Assembly: GCA_945864585.1 (NCBI GenBank)
Contig: CAMBCF010000036.1
Span: 1-41,236 of the forward strand
Length of the DNA stretch: 41,236 nt
DNA from: Bordetella parapertussis
GTDB taxonomy: Bacteria > Pseudomonadota > Gammaproteobacteria > Burkholderiales > SG8-41
Direction of reading: 5' to 3'
Both the position numbers and the translations under genes were made by a program. The first letter of the stretch is position 1. Each line of letters opens with the position of its first letter. The notes beneath the pieces were generated by a model. The model saw only the letters and a program-made list of their open reading frames with translations, did no database searches and was not told where the DNA came from. Of this stretch, positions 25,186 through 35,244 are shown piece by piece.

Positions 25186-26498
25186 TGGGCTTGCCCGTCG
25201 CACCCTTCGCCAAAGACCTGTATGGTCCCGATGCCCTGATCATGAAGGACATCGACGGCACCAATTGGCGTCTCAAAGATTACGAGGTACGCGGCGGCTA
25301 TCAGGCGTTGCGCAAAATCATCGATCAAAAGATTTCACCTGAAACCGTCATCGCCGAGGTCAAGAAATCGGCGTTGCGCGGACGCGGTGGCGCGGGGTTT
25401 CCGGCGGGGCTCAAATGGAGTTTCATGCCGCGGCAGTATGCGGGTGCGAAGTATCTGGTGTGCAACTCCGACGAAGGCGAGCCGGGCACCTTCAAGGATC
25501 GCGATATCCTGCGCTATAACCCGCACAGCGTGATTGAGGGCATGGCCATCGCCGCCTACGCCATGGGCACCGCCGTCGGTTACAACTACATACACGGCGA
25601 AATCTGGGACATCTACGAGCGCTTTGATGAAGCGCTGGAAGAGGCGCGTGCTGCAGGCTACCTGGGTGACAGCATACTGGGCTCGGAATTCAGCTTCCAG
25701 CTACACGGACACCACGGATTCGGCGCTTACATCTGCGGCGAGGAAACCGGCCTGCTGGAGTCGCTCGAAGGCAAAAAAGGCCAGCCGCGATTCAAGCCGC
25801 CGTTCCCGGCGAGCTTCGGTCTTTATGGCAAACCGACAACCATCAACAACACCGAGACCTTTGCCGCGGTGCCGTGGATCATCCTGAATGGCGGCGAGGC
25901 TTTCCTCAATCTGGGCAAGCCCAACAATGGCGGCACCAAATTGTTCTCGGTATCGGGCGACGTGGCGCGTCCGGGTAACTACGAAGTCAGGCTCGGCACG
26001 CCGTTCGCGAAATTGCTGGAAATGGCCGGCGGCATGCGCGATGGCAAAAAATTGAAGGCCGTAATCCCCGGAGGTTCGTCGATGCCGGTGTTGCCCGCCG
26101 ATATCATGATGGCCACCGACATGGATTACGACTCCATTGCCAAGGCGGGCTCAATGCTCGGCTCCGGTGCGGTGATCGTTATGGACGAAACGCGCTGCAT
26201 GGTGAAATCGTTGCTGCGGTTGTCGTATTTTTATTTCGAGGAATCGTGCGGCCAATGTACGCCGTGCCGTGAAGGCACCGGCTGGCTGTATCGCATGGTT
26301 GACCGCATTGAGCACGGCAAGGGCCGCAACGAAGACCTCGATCAATTGAACCGCGTGGCCGACAATATTCAGGGACGCACAATTTGCGCGCTGGGAGACG
26401 CGGCAGCGATGCCGGTGCGTGCGTTTATCCATCATTATCGCGATGAATTTCAATATCACATCGACCACAAGAAATGTCTTGTGGCGCCTTACATCTGA
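25185..26498 (+). CDS. nuoF: NADH-quinone oxidoreductase subunit F
   Basis: 437 residues from ATG 25185, preceded by GAGGAG and overlapping the nuoE stop by one base. An earlier in-frame ATG inside nuoE is not needed. NuoF binds NADH and FMN and holds the N3 [4Fe-4S] cluster. The glycine-rich [11 protein letters not shown] is at 65-75, and [23 protein letters not shown] is near 181. The cluster motif [11 protein letters not shown] lies near 354-364, with the fourth Cys in [13 protein letters not shown] near 401. The stop overlaps the nuoG ATG. Confidence 0.97.
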   Translation: MGLPVAPFAKDLYGPDALIMKDIDGTNWRLKDYEVRGGYQALRKIIDQKISPETVIAEVKKSALRGRGGAGFPAGLKWSFMPRQYAGAKYLVCNSDEGEPGTFKDRDILRYNPHSVIEGMAIAAYAMGTAVGYNYIHGEIWDIYERFDEALEEARAAGYLGDSILGSEFSFQLHGHHGFGAYICGEETGLLESLEGKKGQPRFKPPFPASFGLYGKPTTINNTETFAAVPWIILNGGEAFLNLGKPNNGGTKLFSVSGDVARPGNYEVRLGTPFAKLLEMAGGMRDGKKLKAVIPGGSSMPVLPADIMMATDMDYDSIAKAGSMLGSGAVIVMDETRCMVKSLLRLSYFYFEESCGQCTPCREGTGWLYRMVDRIEHGKGRNEDLDQLNRVADNIQGRTICALGDAAAMPVRAFIHHYRDEFQYHIDHKKCLVAPYI

Positions 26499-28876
26499 TG
26501 CCACTAGAAATCGAAATCGACGGTAACAATCTTGAAGTGCCTGACGGCAGCACGGTGATGGATGCTGCGCGTCTGGCGGGTATTTACGTGCCGCATTTTT
26601 GTTATCACCGCAAGCTGTCGATAGCCGCCAACTGCCGCATGTGTCTAGTGCAAATCGAAAAAGCGCCCAAGCCCATGCCCGCTTGCGCCACGCCGGTAAC
26701 CAACGGCATGAAAGTTCAAACCCATTCCGAGCAGGCCGTCACCGCGCAAAAAGGCGTGATGGAATTTTTGCTGATCAATCATCCGCTGGATTGCCCGATC
26801 TGCGATCAGGGCGGCGAATGCCAGTTACAGGATTTAGCGGTGGGTTATGGCGCCAGCGGCTCGCAATACGAAGAACACAAGCGCGTGGTGGTCAACAAAA
26901 ACCTGGGGCCGCTGATTTCCACCGACATGACGCGCTGCATACACTGCACACGCTGCGTGCGCTTCGGCCAGGAGATCGCCGGTGTAATGGAACTCGGCAT
27001 GATCGGGCGCGGCGAGCACGTTGAGATCATCACCTTCGTCGGCAAAACCGTGGATTCAGAATTATCCGGCAATGTGATCGACCTGTGCCCGGTGGGCGCG
27101 TTGACCTCCAAGCCGTTCCGCTATAGCGCGCGCACCTGGGAGCTTACGCGCAAATCTTCAATCAGCCCGCACTGCGGTCTGGGTTCCAACCTGACGTTGC
27201 AGATAAAGCAGAATCGGGTGATGCGTGCACTGCCGCTGGAAAACGAAGCGATCAACGAGTGCTGGATTTCAGATAAAGACCGTTTCTCGTATGAGGCGCT
27301 TAATTCTGATCAGCGCCTCGCGCGCCCCATGTTGAAAGAACGCGGCGCATGGAAAGAAGTGGATTGGCAGACCGCGCTGAATTTTGTCGCCGGCGAATTG
27401 AAACGCATCGCGGCGGCGCATGGCGCGCACGCCATCGGCGCGCTGGCGACGCCGCATCAAACGCTGGAAGAATTGCATCTGCTGCAAAAAGTGATGCGTG
27501 GCCTGGGGTCGGGCAATGTCGATTTCCGCTTGCGCCAGTCTGATTTCCGCGCCGACGGCAGCATGGCCGGCGCGCCGTGGCTGGGGATGAGCATCGCTGA
27601 GGTGTCGCAACTCGATCGCGTGCTGGTGGTGGGCTCCAGCTTACGCAAGGATCAGCCGCTGATCGCGCATCGGCTGCGGCAGTCTGCAAAAAAATCATTA
27701 AAAATAAATATCCTGCATGCGGTGGATGATGATCTGCTGATGCGCATTGCAAACCAGGCTATCGTCGCGCCGGCGGCGATGGTGGATACGCTGGCGCAGG
27801 TGGTGAAGGCGGTGGCGACGGCGAAAAATGTGGCTGTGCCGCACAGCGTGAGCGCTGCGGTGGCGAAGGTGACGGTTGCTGACCATGCACAGCGCATCGC
27901 GGCCAGTCTTGCCGACGGCAAGAATGTCGCGGTGTTCCTCGGCAACTTTGCGCAGCATCATGCGCAGGCGTCGCAACTGCACGCGCTGGCGCAGGCGTTG
28001 GCGGAAATCACCGGCGGACGGTTTGGGTTTCTGGGTGAGGCTGCGAACAGCGTTGGCGGTTACGTCGCGAACGCACTGCCTACAAACGAAGGTGCAAACG
28101 CGTTGCAAATGCTAGCCAAGCCGCTCAAGGCGTATGTGTTGCTGGGCGTCGAACCCGAACTCGATATGCATGATCCTCGACAAGCTGTCGCGGCGATGAA
28201 GCAAGCTGAGCTGGTGGTGGCGATGAGCGCTTATCAGCACCGGGCGCTGGATTACTCGCAGGTGCTGTTGCCGATTTCTCCGTTCACCGAGACCGCAGGC
28301 ACCTTCATCAATACCGAAGGCCGTGCGCAAAGTTTTCAGGGCGTGGTGCAGCCGTTGGGTGAGACGCGGCCGGCGTGGAAAGTGTTGCGCGTGCTCGGCA
28401 ATCTGCTGGGGCTCGCAGGATTTGATCAACAAAGCGCCGAAGAAGTGCGCGTTGAAGTGCTGGCAACAGAAAATATAAATAAAAACAATGGCTTACGTGC
28501 CATCCCTGCCAGCGGTGTCAGTGCCGGCGCGGGGCTGCAACGCATTGCCGAAACGCCGATTTACGCGGCAGACGCGATTGTGCGCCGCGCACCGTCGCTG
28601 CAAAAAACACGCGATGGATTGCCGCCGCTGGCGAGCATGAATCGCGCGCTGGCTGACACGCTTGGATTGCGCGATGGCGACAGCCTGCGCGTGCGGCAGG
28701 GTGGCGGCGAGGCTGTGGTGGCGTATGCCATCGACGATAAATTGCCGGCACACTGCGTACGGCTCGCTGCCGCGTGCAATGAAACTGCTGCGCTGGGCGA
28801 TGCCAATGCCGAGTTGACGGTTGAGCGCATTGCGGGTCAGCCGCTGTTGCCCAAGGTCGAAGAGGTCGCGGTGTGA
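26498..28876 (+). CDS. nuoG: NADH-quinone oxidoreductase subunit G
   Basis: 792 residues from ATG 26498 ([17 protein letters not shown]). The N-terminal ferredoxin-like [2Fe-2S] ligands are Cys35, 46, 49 and 63. The His-ligated cluster has His95, Cys99, 102 and 108 ([14 protein letters not shown]). The third cluster has Cys147, 150 and 153 and a later [21 protein letters not shown] molybdopterin-oxidoreductase-like domain follows, without molybdenum chemistry. The CxxCxxxC set of the extra N7 cluster found in some NuoG is not seen; only CGLGSNL remains, as is usual here. The C-terminal part is Ala-rich and more variable. Overlaps nuoH. Confidence 0.96.
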   Translation: MPLEIEIDGNNLEVPDGSTVMDAARLAGIYVPHFCYHRKLSIAANCRMCLVQIEKAPKPMPACATPVTNGMKVQTHSEQAVTAQKGVMEFLLINHPLDCPICDQGGECQLQDLAVGYGASGSQYEEHKRVVVNKNLGPLISTDMTRCIHCTRCVRFGQEIAGVMELGMIGRGEHVEIITFVGKTVDSELSGNVIDLCPVGALTSKPFRYSARTWELTRKSSISPHCGLGSNLTLQIKQNRVMRALPLENEAINECWISDKDRFSYEALNSDQRLARPMLKERGAWKEVDWQTALNFVAGELKRIAAAHGAHAIGALATPHQTLEELHLLQKVMRGLGSGNVDFRLRQSDFRADGSMAGAPWLGMSIAEVSQLDRVLVVGSSLRKDQPLIAHRLRQSAKKSLKINILHAVDDDLLMRIANQAIVAPAAMVDTLAQVVKAVATAKNVAVPHSVSAAVAKVTVADHAQRIAASLADGKNVAVFLGNFAQHHAQASQLHALAQALAEITGGRFGFLGEAANSVGGYVANALPTNEGANALQMLAKPLKAYVLLGVEPELDMHDPRQAVAAMKQAELVVAMSAYQHRALDYSQVLLPISPFTETAGTFINTEGRAQSFQGVVQPLGETRPAWKVLRVLGNLLGLAGFDQQSAEEVRVEVLATENINKNNGLRAIPASGVSAGAGLQRIAETPIYAADAIVRRAPSLQKTRDGLPPLASMNRALADTLGLRDGDSLRVRQGGGEAVVAYAIDDKLPAHCVRLAAACNETAALGDANAELTVERIAGQPLLPKVEEVAV

Positions 28877-29982
28877 GCGCGGTATTCCAGCCCATCGTGA
28901 GTTTCGGCTACTGGCTGTGGGGCCTGCTCGCGGCTATGCTCGCGGCGGTATTCGGCGACGAGCTCGCGCCCTATGCGCTGTATGGCGTGAAAGTCCTGCT
29001 GCTGATCATCTGCATTGTGGCGCCGCTGATGCTGAGCGTAGCCTACCTCACGCTGTGGGAGCGCAAAGTCATCGGCTGGATACAACTGCGCCTGGGCCCG
29101 AACCGGGTGGGGCCGATGGGACTGCTGCAACCCATCGCCGATGGCATCAAGCTGATGATGAAGGAAATCATTGTTCCTTCCGGCGCCAACAAGCTGTTGT
29201 TCGTGGTTGCGCCCGTGCTTGCGATCATGCCGGCACTGGCGGCGTGGGCGGTGGTGCCGTTCGATCCGGAAATGGTGCTGGCCAATATCGACGCCAGCCT
29301 GCTCTACATCATGGCGATTACGTCGATGGGTGTGTACGGTGTGATCATCGCGGGTTGGGCGTCGAATTCCAAATATGCGTTCCTTGGCGCCATGCGCTCG
29401 GCGGCGCAGATCGTGTCGTACGAAATCGCTATGGGCTTCGCGCTGGTGGGGGTGCTGATGGCGGCGCAGAGTCTGAATCTGGTGGAGGTGGTGAAAGGGC
29501 AGCAAAGTGCGTATGGCGCGTTCGGCTGGTTCTGGATACCGCTGTTTCCGTTGTTCCTGACGTATTTGATCGCTGGCGTGGCGGAAACCAATCGCGCGCC
29601 GTTTGATGTCGCCGAAGGCGAATCGGAAATCGTCGCCGGCTTTCATGTGGAGTATTCGGGCATGACCTTCGCGATATTCTTCCTCGCGGAATACGCCAAC
29701 ATGATTTTGGTCTCGATGTTGTGCGCGCTGATGTTCCTCGGTGGCTGGCTGTCGCCATTCCCGCAGTCGTGGGGTGTGCTGGGCGCTTCGAGCTTTTTGT
29801 GGCTGCTGTTCAAGGCGTTTCTGGTGGTGTCGAGCTTCCTGTGGTTTCGCGCAACCTTCCCGCGCTACCGTTACGACCAGATCATGCGCCTGGGCTGGAA
29901 GGTATTCATTCCGGTGACGCTGGTGTGGATCATCGTGCTCGGCGCGTGGATGCAGACGCCGTTGTGGGTATGGTGGAAGTGA
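28873..29982 (+). CDS. nuoH: NADH-quinone oxidoreductase subunit H
   Basis: 369 residues from GTG 28873, overlapping the nuoG stop by 4 bases (GTGA). NuoH is the eight-helix subunit that forms the quinone tunnel with NuoB and NuoD. Diagnostic blocks are [35 protein letters not shown], the [28 protein letters not shown] loop with its acidic cluster, and [21 protein letters not shown]. The start is atypical but the coupling makes it likely. Confidence 0.96.
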   Translation: MSAVFQPIVSFGYWLWGLLAAMLAAVFGDELAPYALYGVKVLLLIICIVAPLMLSVAYLTLWERKVIGWIQLRLGPNRVGPMGLLQPIADGIKLMMKEIIVPSGANKLLFVVAPVLAIMPALAAWAVVPFDPEMVLANIDASLLYIMAITSMGVYGVIIAGWASNSKYAFLGAMRSAAQIVSYEIAMGFALVGVLMAAQSLNLVEVVKGQQSAYGAFGWFWIPLFPLFLTYLIAGVAETNRAPFDVAEGESEIVAGFHVEYSGMTFAIFFLAEYANMILVSMLCALMFLGGWLSPFPQSWGVLGASSFLWLLFKAFLVVSSFLWFRATFPRYRYDQIMRLGWKVFIPVTLVWIIVLGAWMQTPLWVWWK

Positions 29983-29986
29983 TCCC

Positions 29987-30484
29987 ATGAGCATGATCGA
30001 CAAAGTTAGCGGTTTTTTCCGCACGTTTCTGTTGCTGGAGCTGGTGAAGGGCATGATGCTCACCGGTCGCTATATGTTCGCGCGCAAGATCACGGTGCAG
30101 TTTCCCGAGGAAAAAACACCGCAGAGCGGACGTTTCCGCGGCCTGCATGCGTTGCGCCGCTACCCCAACGGCGAGGAACGTTGCATTGCGTGCAAGCTGT
30201 GCGAGGCGGTGTGCCCGGCGCTGGCGATCACCATCGAATCCGAGCAGCGCGACGACGGCACGCGCCGCACCACGCGCTACGATATTGATCTGACGAAATG
30301 CATTTTCTGCGGCTTCTGCGAAGAATCCTGTCCGGTGGATGCCATCGTGGAGACGCGAATTTTCGAGTACCACGGTGAGAACCGCGGTGATTTGATTTAC
30401 ACCAAACCCATGCTGCTTGCCATCGGCGACGCATACGAAGAACAGATTGCCAAGGATCGCGCGGACGATGCGCAGTACCGGTAG
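29987..30484 (+). CDS. nuoI: NADH-quinone oxidoreductase subunit I
   Basis: 165 residues carrying the N6a and N6b [4Fe-4S] clusters. The eight Cys ligands are in [12 protein letters not shown] (66, 69, 72, 76) and [12 protein letters not shown] (105, 108, 111, 115). [23 protein letters not shown] is the usual C-terminal block. It starts 4 bases after the nuoH stop. A long octamer-repeat spacer containing a terminator-like hairpin separates it from nuoJ. Confidence 0.97.
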   Translation: MSMIDKVSGFFRTFLLLELVKGMMLTGRYMFARKITVQFPEEKTPQSGRFRGLHALRRYPNGEERCIACKLCEAVCPALAITIESEQRDDGTRRTTRYDIDLTKCIFCGFCEESCPVDAIVETRIFEYHGENRGDLIYTKPMLLAIGDAYEEQIAKDRADDAQYR

Positions 30485-30617
30485 GGCGTGAACGACCGAA
30501 CGAGTTAACGGGTGAACGAGTTAACGGGTGAACGAGTAAGGAAACAAAGCAATGGCTTCGCCCTCTCCTGCGCCGCAGGCGAGAGGGTTTTACCCGTTCA
30601 CCCGTTCACCCGTTCAT
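30485..30617. repeat. Octamer-array palindrome between nuoI and nuoJ
   Basis: The left side 30486-30537 has GTGAACGA, CCGAACGA, GTTAACGG and GTGAACGA-type units in 8-base register. The right side 30592-30617 has ACCCGTTC units. The two sides can pair over roughly 25 bases and enclose a separate GC-rich hairpin. The nuoI TAG ends one base before the array; the nuoJ ATG is 12 bases after it. At about 145 bases this is the widest spacer in the nuo operon. Family A. Confidence 0.88.
30561..30592 (+). terminator. Terminator-like hairpin inside the nuo operon
   Basis: CCCTCTC (30561-30567) pairs with GAGAGGG (30581-30587), with an inner CCTGC/GCAGG stem and a small bulge. TTTT (30588-30591) follows directly. 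The stem and T-run resemble an intrinsic terminator placed between nuoI and nuoJ, where one would not be expected in a single operon. It may lower expression of the membrane-arm genes or be an accidental feature of the inserted repeat. Confidence 0.45.
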
Positions 30618-30628
30618 CAGATTTAAAA

Positions 30629-31255
30629 ATGACCTTCCAATCCTTCATCTTCTACTTCCTGTCCAGCGTGCTGATCGTCGCGGCGCTGGGCGTGATCACG
30701 GCGCGCAATCCGGTGCATTCGGCCTTGCTGCTGGTGCTGGCGTTTTTTACCTCGTCGGGTCTGTGGCTGCTGCTGCAGGCGGAGTTTTTGGCTATCACGC
30801 TGGTGCTGGTGTATGTGGGTGCGGTGATGGTTTTGTTTTTGTTCGTGGTGATGATGCTGGATATCAATCTCGAGAAACTAAAGGCAGGCTTCTGGCGCTA
30901 TCTGCCACTGGGCGGCCTGGTGGCGTTATTGCTGGTGATTGAAATGGCGATGATACTCATCAGCCGCTCGGTCGGCTTTGGCGATGTGCCGCAGCCGCCG
31001 GCGTTGCCCGCGAACCTGAGTAATACCAAGGAACTCGGCCGGCTGCTCTATACCGAGTACGTGTATCCGTTTGAAATTGCCTCGGTGATTCTGCTGGTGG
31101 CCATCGTGGCGGCGATTGCGCTGACGTTACGCAAGCGCAAGCTCAGCAAATACATCGACCCGGCGGCGCAAATCGCGGTCCAGCGCAAAGACCGTGTGCG
31201 CATCGTGACCATGGCGAGCGAAACACGCCAGGACCCACAAGAAGGCGGCAAATAG
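30629..31255 (+). CDS. nuoJ: NADH-quinone oxidoreductase subunit J
   Basis: 208 residues from ATG 30629 ([23 protein letters not shown]). A longer frame beginning at 30512 would translate the repeat array and is rejected. NuoJ is a five-helix membrane subunit. [50 protein letters not shown] (with the pi-bulge helix) and [26 protein letters not shown] are canonical. No Shine-Dalgarno sequence is visible; AGATTTAAAA precedes the ATG. The stop overlaps the nuoK GTG by one base. Confidence 0.96.
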   Translation: MTFQSFIFYFLSSVLIVAALGVITARNPVHSALLLVLAFFTSSGLWLLLQAEFLAITLVLVYVGAVMVLFLFVVMMLDINLEKLKAGFWRYLPLGGLVALLLVIEMAMILISRSVGFGDVPQPPALPANLSNTKELGRLLYTEYVYPFEIASVILLVAIVAAIALTLRKRKLSKYIDPAAQIAVQRKDRVRIVTMASETRQDPQEGGK

Positions 31256-31560
31256 TGATCCCGCTCTCCAGTTACCTGATTCTGGGCGCGATTCTGTTCG
31301 CCATTTCGGTGGTGGGCATATTCCTTAACCGCAAGAACCTCATCGTGCTGCTGATGGCGATTGAGTTGATGCTGCTGGCGGTGAACATGAATTTCGTGGC
31401 GTTTTCGCATTATTTGAACGATCCGGCGGGGCAGATATTCGTGTTTTTTATATTGACAGTCGCCGCCGCCGAGTCGGCCATCGGCCTGGCGATACTGGTG
31501 GTGTTATTCCGCAATCTGAATACGATCAATGTCGAAGACCTCGACAAGCTTAAAGGGTGA
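31255..31560 (+). CDS. nuoK: NADH-quinone oxidoreductase subunit K
   Basis: 101 residues with three membrane helices, from GTG 31255 (TAGTG overlap with nuoJ). The conserved carboxylates are in [21 protein letters not shown] and [21 protein letters not shown]. The C-terminus [13 protein letters not shown] is the usual one. The stop TGA is the first TGA of a GTGAACGA array. Confidence 0.96.
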   Translation: MIPLSSYLILGAILFAISVVGIFLNRKNLIVLLMAIELMLLAVNMNFVAFSHYLNDPAGQIFVFFILTVAAAESAIGLAILVVLFRNLNTINVEDLDKLKG

Positions 31561-31647
31561 ACGAGTGAAAGGTGAACGAGTGAACGAGCAACAGCGCGTG
31601 GCCACTGGTTTTTCCCGTTCACCCGTTCACCCGTTCACCCGTTCACG
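31556..31647. repeat. Octamer-array palindrome between nuoK and nuoL
   Basis: The left arm 31556-31588 has GTGAACGA, GTGAAAG, GTGAACGA and GTGAACGA units. One unit is a base short, which shifts the register. The right arm 31614-31647 has four CCCGTTCA units. The nuoK stop is in the first left unit; the nuoL ATG is 13 bases after the right arm, with no Shine-Dalgarno sequence. Family A. Confidence 0.88.
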
Positions 31648-31659
31648 CCGTCAGCCCTC

Positions 31660-33714
31660 ATGACCTCCATGCAAAAACTCTATCTGCTGGTGCCGCTGGC
31701 CCCGCTCGCGGGCGCCATTGCCGCGGGCCTGTTCGGCTGGGCGCTGTCGCGGCGTGCCGTGCACTGGATCACCATCATCGGCATGATCGTGTGTCTGGCG
31801 GCGTCCGTCGCGGTCTATCAGGACGTGATGCAGGGTCATCATTTCAACGGCGCGCTCTACACCTGGATGGTATCGGGCAATGCCCGCTTCGAGCTGGGTT
31901 TCCTGATTGATCCGCTGTCGGCGACGATGATGGTGGTGGTGTCGTTTGTGTCGCTGATGGTGCATATCTACACCATCGGCTACATGGCCGATGATCCGGG
32001 CTACAAGCGCTTCTTCAGCTACATCTCGTTATTCACGTTTTCGATGCTGATGCTGGTGATGAGCAATAATTTCCTGCAGTTGTTCTTCGGGTGGGAGGCG
32101 GTGGGGCTGGTGTCCTATTTGCTGATCGGTTTCTGGTATACGCGGCCCACCGCGATCTACGCCAACCTCAAGGCGTTTGTGGTCAACCGCGTGGGCGACT
32201 TTGGCTTCCTGCTCGGCATTGCGCTGGTGTTCATGTATTTCGGCGACCTGGAATATGTGAAGGTGTTCGCCAACGCCAAAAACCTGGCAGCCAACACCGT
32301 GGAGATTATCCCCGGCACGGCGTGGTCGCTGATGACGGTTATTTGCATTCTGCTGTTCATCGGCGCGATGGGCAAGTCAGCGCAGTTCCCGCTGCATGTG
32401 TGGTTGCCCGATTCGATGGAGGGTCCGACGCCGATCTCGGCGCTGATCCACGCCGCGACCATGGTGACGGCGGGCATTTTCATGGTGGCGCGCATGTCGC
32501 CGCTGTTTGAGTTGTCCGACACCGCGCTGACCTTCGTGATGACGATCGGTGCGATCACTGCATTTTTCATGGCGCTGATCGCCACCGTGCAATACGACAT
32601 CAAGCGCGTGGTGGCCTATTCCACCTTGTCGCAACTGGGCTATATGACGATGGCGCTGGGCGCGTCCGCTTATTCGGCGGCGATATTCCATCTGTTCACG
32701 CATGCTTTTTTCAAGGCGGTGCTGTTCCTCGGCGCGGGCTCGGTGATCATCGCCCTGCACCACGAGCAGGACATGCGCAAAATGGGCGGCCTCGCCAAGT
32801 ACATGCCGATCACTTACGCCACCATGCTGATCGGCGCGCTGGCCAACGCCGGTTTGCCGCCGTTCGCAGGCTTTTTCTCGAAAGATACGATCATCGAAGC
32901 ACTGCACGCCTCACCGCTAGCCGGCGCCGGCTTTGCGTATGTGCTGGCGACCGCCGGTGTGCTGGTGGGCGGCTTTTATTCGTTCCGTCTCATTTTTTAC
33001 GCATTTCATGGCAAAGAGCGCTTCGCTGATCCGCTTGATCCGGCGGTGAAGGCGTGCAACGCCGAGCGCGCGCACGCGCACGCTAACGATCCGCACGCCC
33101 ATGATGCGCACGACCCGCATATGAGTCACCGCCACCCGCCGCATGAATCGCCGTGGGTGGTCACGCTGCCGCTGGTGCTGCTGGCGATACCCTCAGTGTG
33201 TGCGGGGTGGATCATCGGCGCGTTTGTATTCGGCGATTATTTTGGCAACGCCATCACGGTGTCGGCGGCGCATCCGGCGATTGCCACGTTAACGCAACAG
33301 TTTCACGGGGTGATCGGCATGATCACGCACGGCTTTGCCAGCCTGCCGTTCTGGTTTGCGGTAGCGGGCGCGGCAACGGCTTATTACATTTATATCGTGC
33401 GTCCTGATCTGCCGGCGGTGCTGCGCGCGAAGTGGGGTGTGGTGGTGACCATCCTGATGGACAAATACGGCTTTGACCGCTTTAACGACTGGTTCTTCGC
33501 GGGCGGTGCGCGCCTGCTGGGCAATGGTTTGTGGAAGGGCGGCGACGTGGCGGTGATTGATGGCGTGCTGGTCGACGGCTCGGCCAGCGCCGTAGGCTGG
33601 TTATCAACGGTGATCCGCAAGCTGCAGTCTGGCTATATCTACAATTATGCTTTCGCCATGATTTTCGGCATTCTGCTGCTGTTGACGATTACCCTGTGGT
33701 CTTTGGCGGTTTAA
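31660..33714 (+). CDS. nuoL: NADH-quinone oxidoreductase subunit L
   Basis: 684 residues. This antiporter-like subunit has the long lateral helix at its C-terminus and takes part in proton pumping. NNFLQLFFGWEAVGLVSYLLIGFWY holds the conserved Glu near 145. MGKSAQFPLHVWLPDSMEGPTPISALIHAATMVTAGIFM holds the Lys and His set. A His-rich loop at about 467-496 (nine His within about 30 residues, AHAHANDPHAHD and on) lies between helices. Either ATG 31660 or ATG 31669 could be the start. No Shine-Dalgarno sequence precedes it. Confidence 0.96.
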   Translation: MTSMQKLYLLVPLAPLAGAIAAGLFGWALSRRAVHWITIIGMIVCLAASVAVYQDVMQGHHFNGALYTWMVSGNARFELGFLIDPLSATMMVVVSFVSLMVHIYTIGYMADDPGYKRFFSYISLFTFSMLMLVMSNNFLQLFFGWEAVGLVSYLLIGFWYTRPTAIYANLKAFVVNRVGDFGFLLGIALVFMYFGDLEYVKVFANAKNLAANTVEIIPGTAWSLMTVICILLFIGAMGKSAQFPLHVWLPDSMEGPTPISALIHAATMVTAGIFMVARMSPLFELSDTALTFVMTIGAITAFFMALIATVQYDIKRVVAYSTLSQLGYMTMALGASAYSAAIFHLFTHAFFKAVLFLGAGSVIIALHHEQDMRKMGGLAKYMPITYATMLIGALANAGLPPFAGFFSKDTIIEALHASPLAGAGFAYVLATAGVLVGGFYSFRLIFYAFHGKERFADPLDPAVKACNAERAHAHANDPHAHDAHDPHMSHRHPPHESPWVVTLPLVLLAIPSVCAGWIIGAFVFGDYFGNAITVSAAHPAIATLTQQFHGVIGMITHGFASLPFWFAVAGAATAYYIYIVRPDLPAVLRAKWGVVVTILMDKYGFDRFNDWFFAGGARLLGNGLWKGGDVAVIDGVLVDGSASAVGWLSTVIRKLQSGYIYNYAFAMIFGILLLLTITLWSLAV

Positions 33715-33739
33715 CGATTTAGAACAAATACCCAAGTCC

Positions 33740-35230
33740 ATGTACGCCCTACCCCTGTTAAGCCTTGCGATCTGGATACCGATTTTTTTCGGTGTGGCTG
33801 TGCTCGCCACCGGCTCGGACCGCAGCGCTCACAGCGCGCGCGTGATTGCGCTGATAGGCGCGCTGCTGGGCTTTCTCATCACGCTGCCGATTTACGCGGG
33901 ATTCAGCACCACGCTGGGCGGCTTTCAGTACCTGGAAAAAGCCGAATGGATCGAGGCGCTCAACGTTCACTACCACCTCGGCCTCGACGGCATATCGCTG
34001 TTGCTGTTACTGCTCAACAGTTTCACCACGGTGATTGTGGTGATCGCGGGCTGGGAGATTATTCAGAAACGTGTCGCCCAGTACATGGCGTCGTTCCTGA
34101 TTTTGTCGGGCGTGATGAATGGTGTGTTCTGCGCGCTGGATGCGCTGTTGTTTTATGTGTTTTTCGAAGCCACGCTGATTCCGATGTTCATCATCATCGG
34201 CATTTGGGGCGGGCCGCGGCGCGTTTATGCGTCGATCAAGTTTTTTCTTTATACCCTGTTCGGTTCGCTGTTGTCTCTGGTGGCGCTGATTTATCTTTAC
34301 TTTGCGTCGGGCGGCAGTTTTTCGTTGCTGGATTTTTACGATACGCCGCTCAGAATGAATGCGCAGGTGTTGATCTTCTTCGCATTTTTCATGGCATTCG
34401 CGGTCAAGGTGCCAATGTGGCCGGTGCATACCTGGCTGCCCGATGCGCACGTCGAAGCGCCCACCGGCGGTTCGGTGGTGCTGGCAGCGGTGATGTTGAA
34501 GCTGGGAGGCTATGGCTTTCTGCGGCTGTCGCTGCCGATAGTGCCGGACGCGAGTCACTCACTCGCGGGATTCATGATTTTTCTGTCGCTGGTGGCGGTG
34601 GTGTACATCGGGCTGGTGGCGCTGGTGCAAACCGACATGAAAAAGCTGATCGCTTATTCGTCGATCTCGCACATGGGTTTTGTCACACTAGGATTATTTG
34701 TATTCAACGCGCAGGGCATGGAAGGTGCGGTGATGCAGATGATTTCCCACGGCTTTATATCGGCCGCGCTGTTCCTGTGCGTGGGCGTGCTGTATGACCG
34801 CATGCACACGCGTGAGATCGGCGACTACGGCGGCGTGGTCAACACCATGCCGGTATTCTCGGCGTTTTTCATGCTGTTCGCGATGGCCAACGCCGGCCTG
34901 CCCGGCACCAGCGGCTTCGTCGGCGAATTCACCGTGATACTGGGGGCGATGCAGGCGAATTTCTGGTACGCCTTCCTTGCCGCGACCACGCTGATTTTTG
35001 GCGCGGCCTACACGCTGTGGATGTATAAGCGGGTGATTTTCGGCGCGATGGCCAATACCCATGTGGCCGAGCTCAAGGATATCAATCTGCGCGAGTTCGT
35101 GTTGCTCGGCATGCTGGCAGTGGCGGTGCTGGTGATGGGCGTGTGGCCGCAACCGTTCGCGGAATTAATGCACACCTCGGTCAGTGACATCCTGTCGCAT
35201 GTCATGCACAGCAAGCTGCCTGCGCAATAG
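33740..35230 (+). CDS. nuoM: NADH-quinone oxidoreductase subunit M
   Basis: 496 residues, an antiporter-like membrane subunit. The conserved Glu is in [24 protein letters not shown] near 147. The Lys is in [28 protein letters not shown] near 226. [15 protein letters not shown] and [14 protein letters not shown] are canonical. It starts 25 bases after nuoL and ends 14 bases before nuoN. Confidence 0.97.
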   Translation: MYALPLLSLAIWIPIFFGVAVLATGSDRSAHSARVIALIGALLGFLITLPIYAGFSTTLGGFQYLEKAEWIEALNVHYHLGLDGISLLLLLLNSFTTVIVVIAGWEIIQKRVAQYMASFLILSGVMNGVFCALDALLFYVFFEATLIPMFIIIGIWGGPRRVYASIKFFLYTLFGSLLSLVALIYLYFASGGSFSLLDFYDTPLRMNAQVLIFFAFFMAFAVKVPMWPVHTWLPDAHVEAPTGGSVVLAAVMLKLGGYGFLRLSLPIVPDASHSLAGFMIFLSLVAVVYIGLVALVQTDMKKLIAYSSISHMGFVTLGLFVFNAQGMEGAVMQMISHGFISAALFLCVGVLYDRMHTREIGDYGGVVNTMPVFSAFFMLFAMANAGLPGTSGFVGEFTVILGAMQANFWYAFLAATTLIFGAAYTLWMYKRVIFGAMANTHVAELKDINLREFVLLGMLAVAVLVMGVWPQPFAELMHTSVSDILSHVMHSKLPAQ

Positions 35231-35244
35231 GCCGCGCCAATATC

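Noticed and set aside
30512-30628. Longer N-terminus for nuoJ, and similarly for recN, glmM and nuoC
   Set aside because: The extra residues are translated from the border repeats and are absent from the protein families; the downstream ATG gives the canonical N-terminus in each case.
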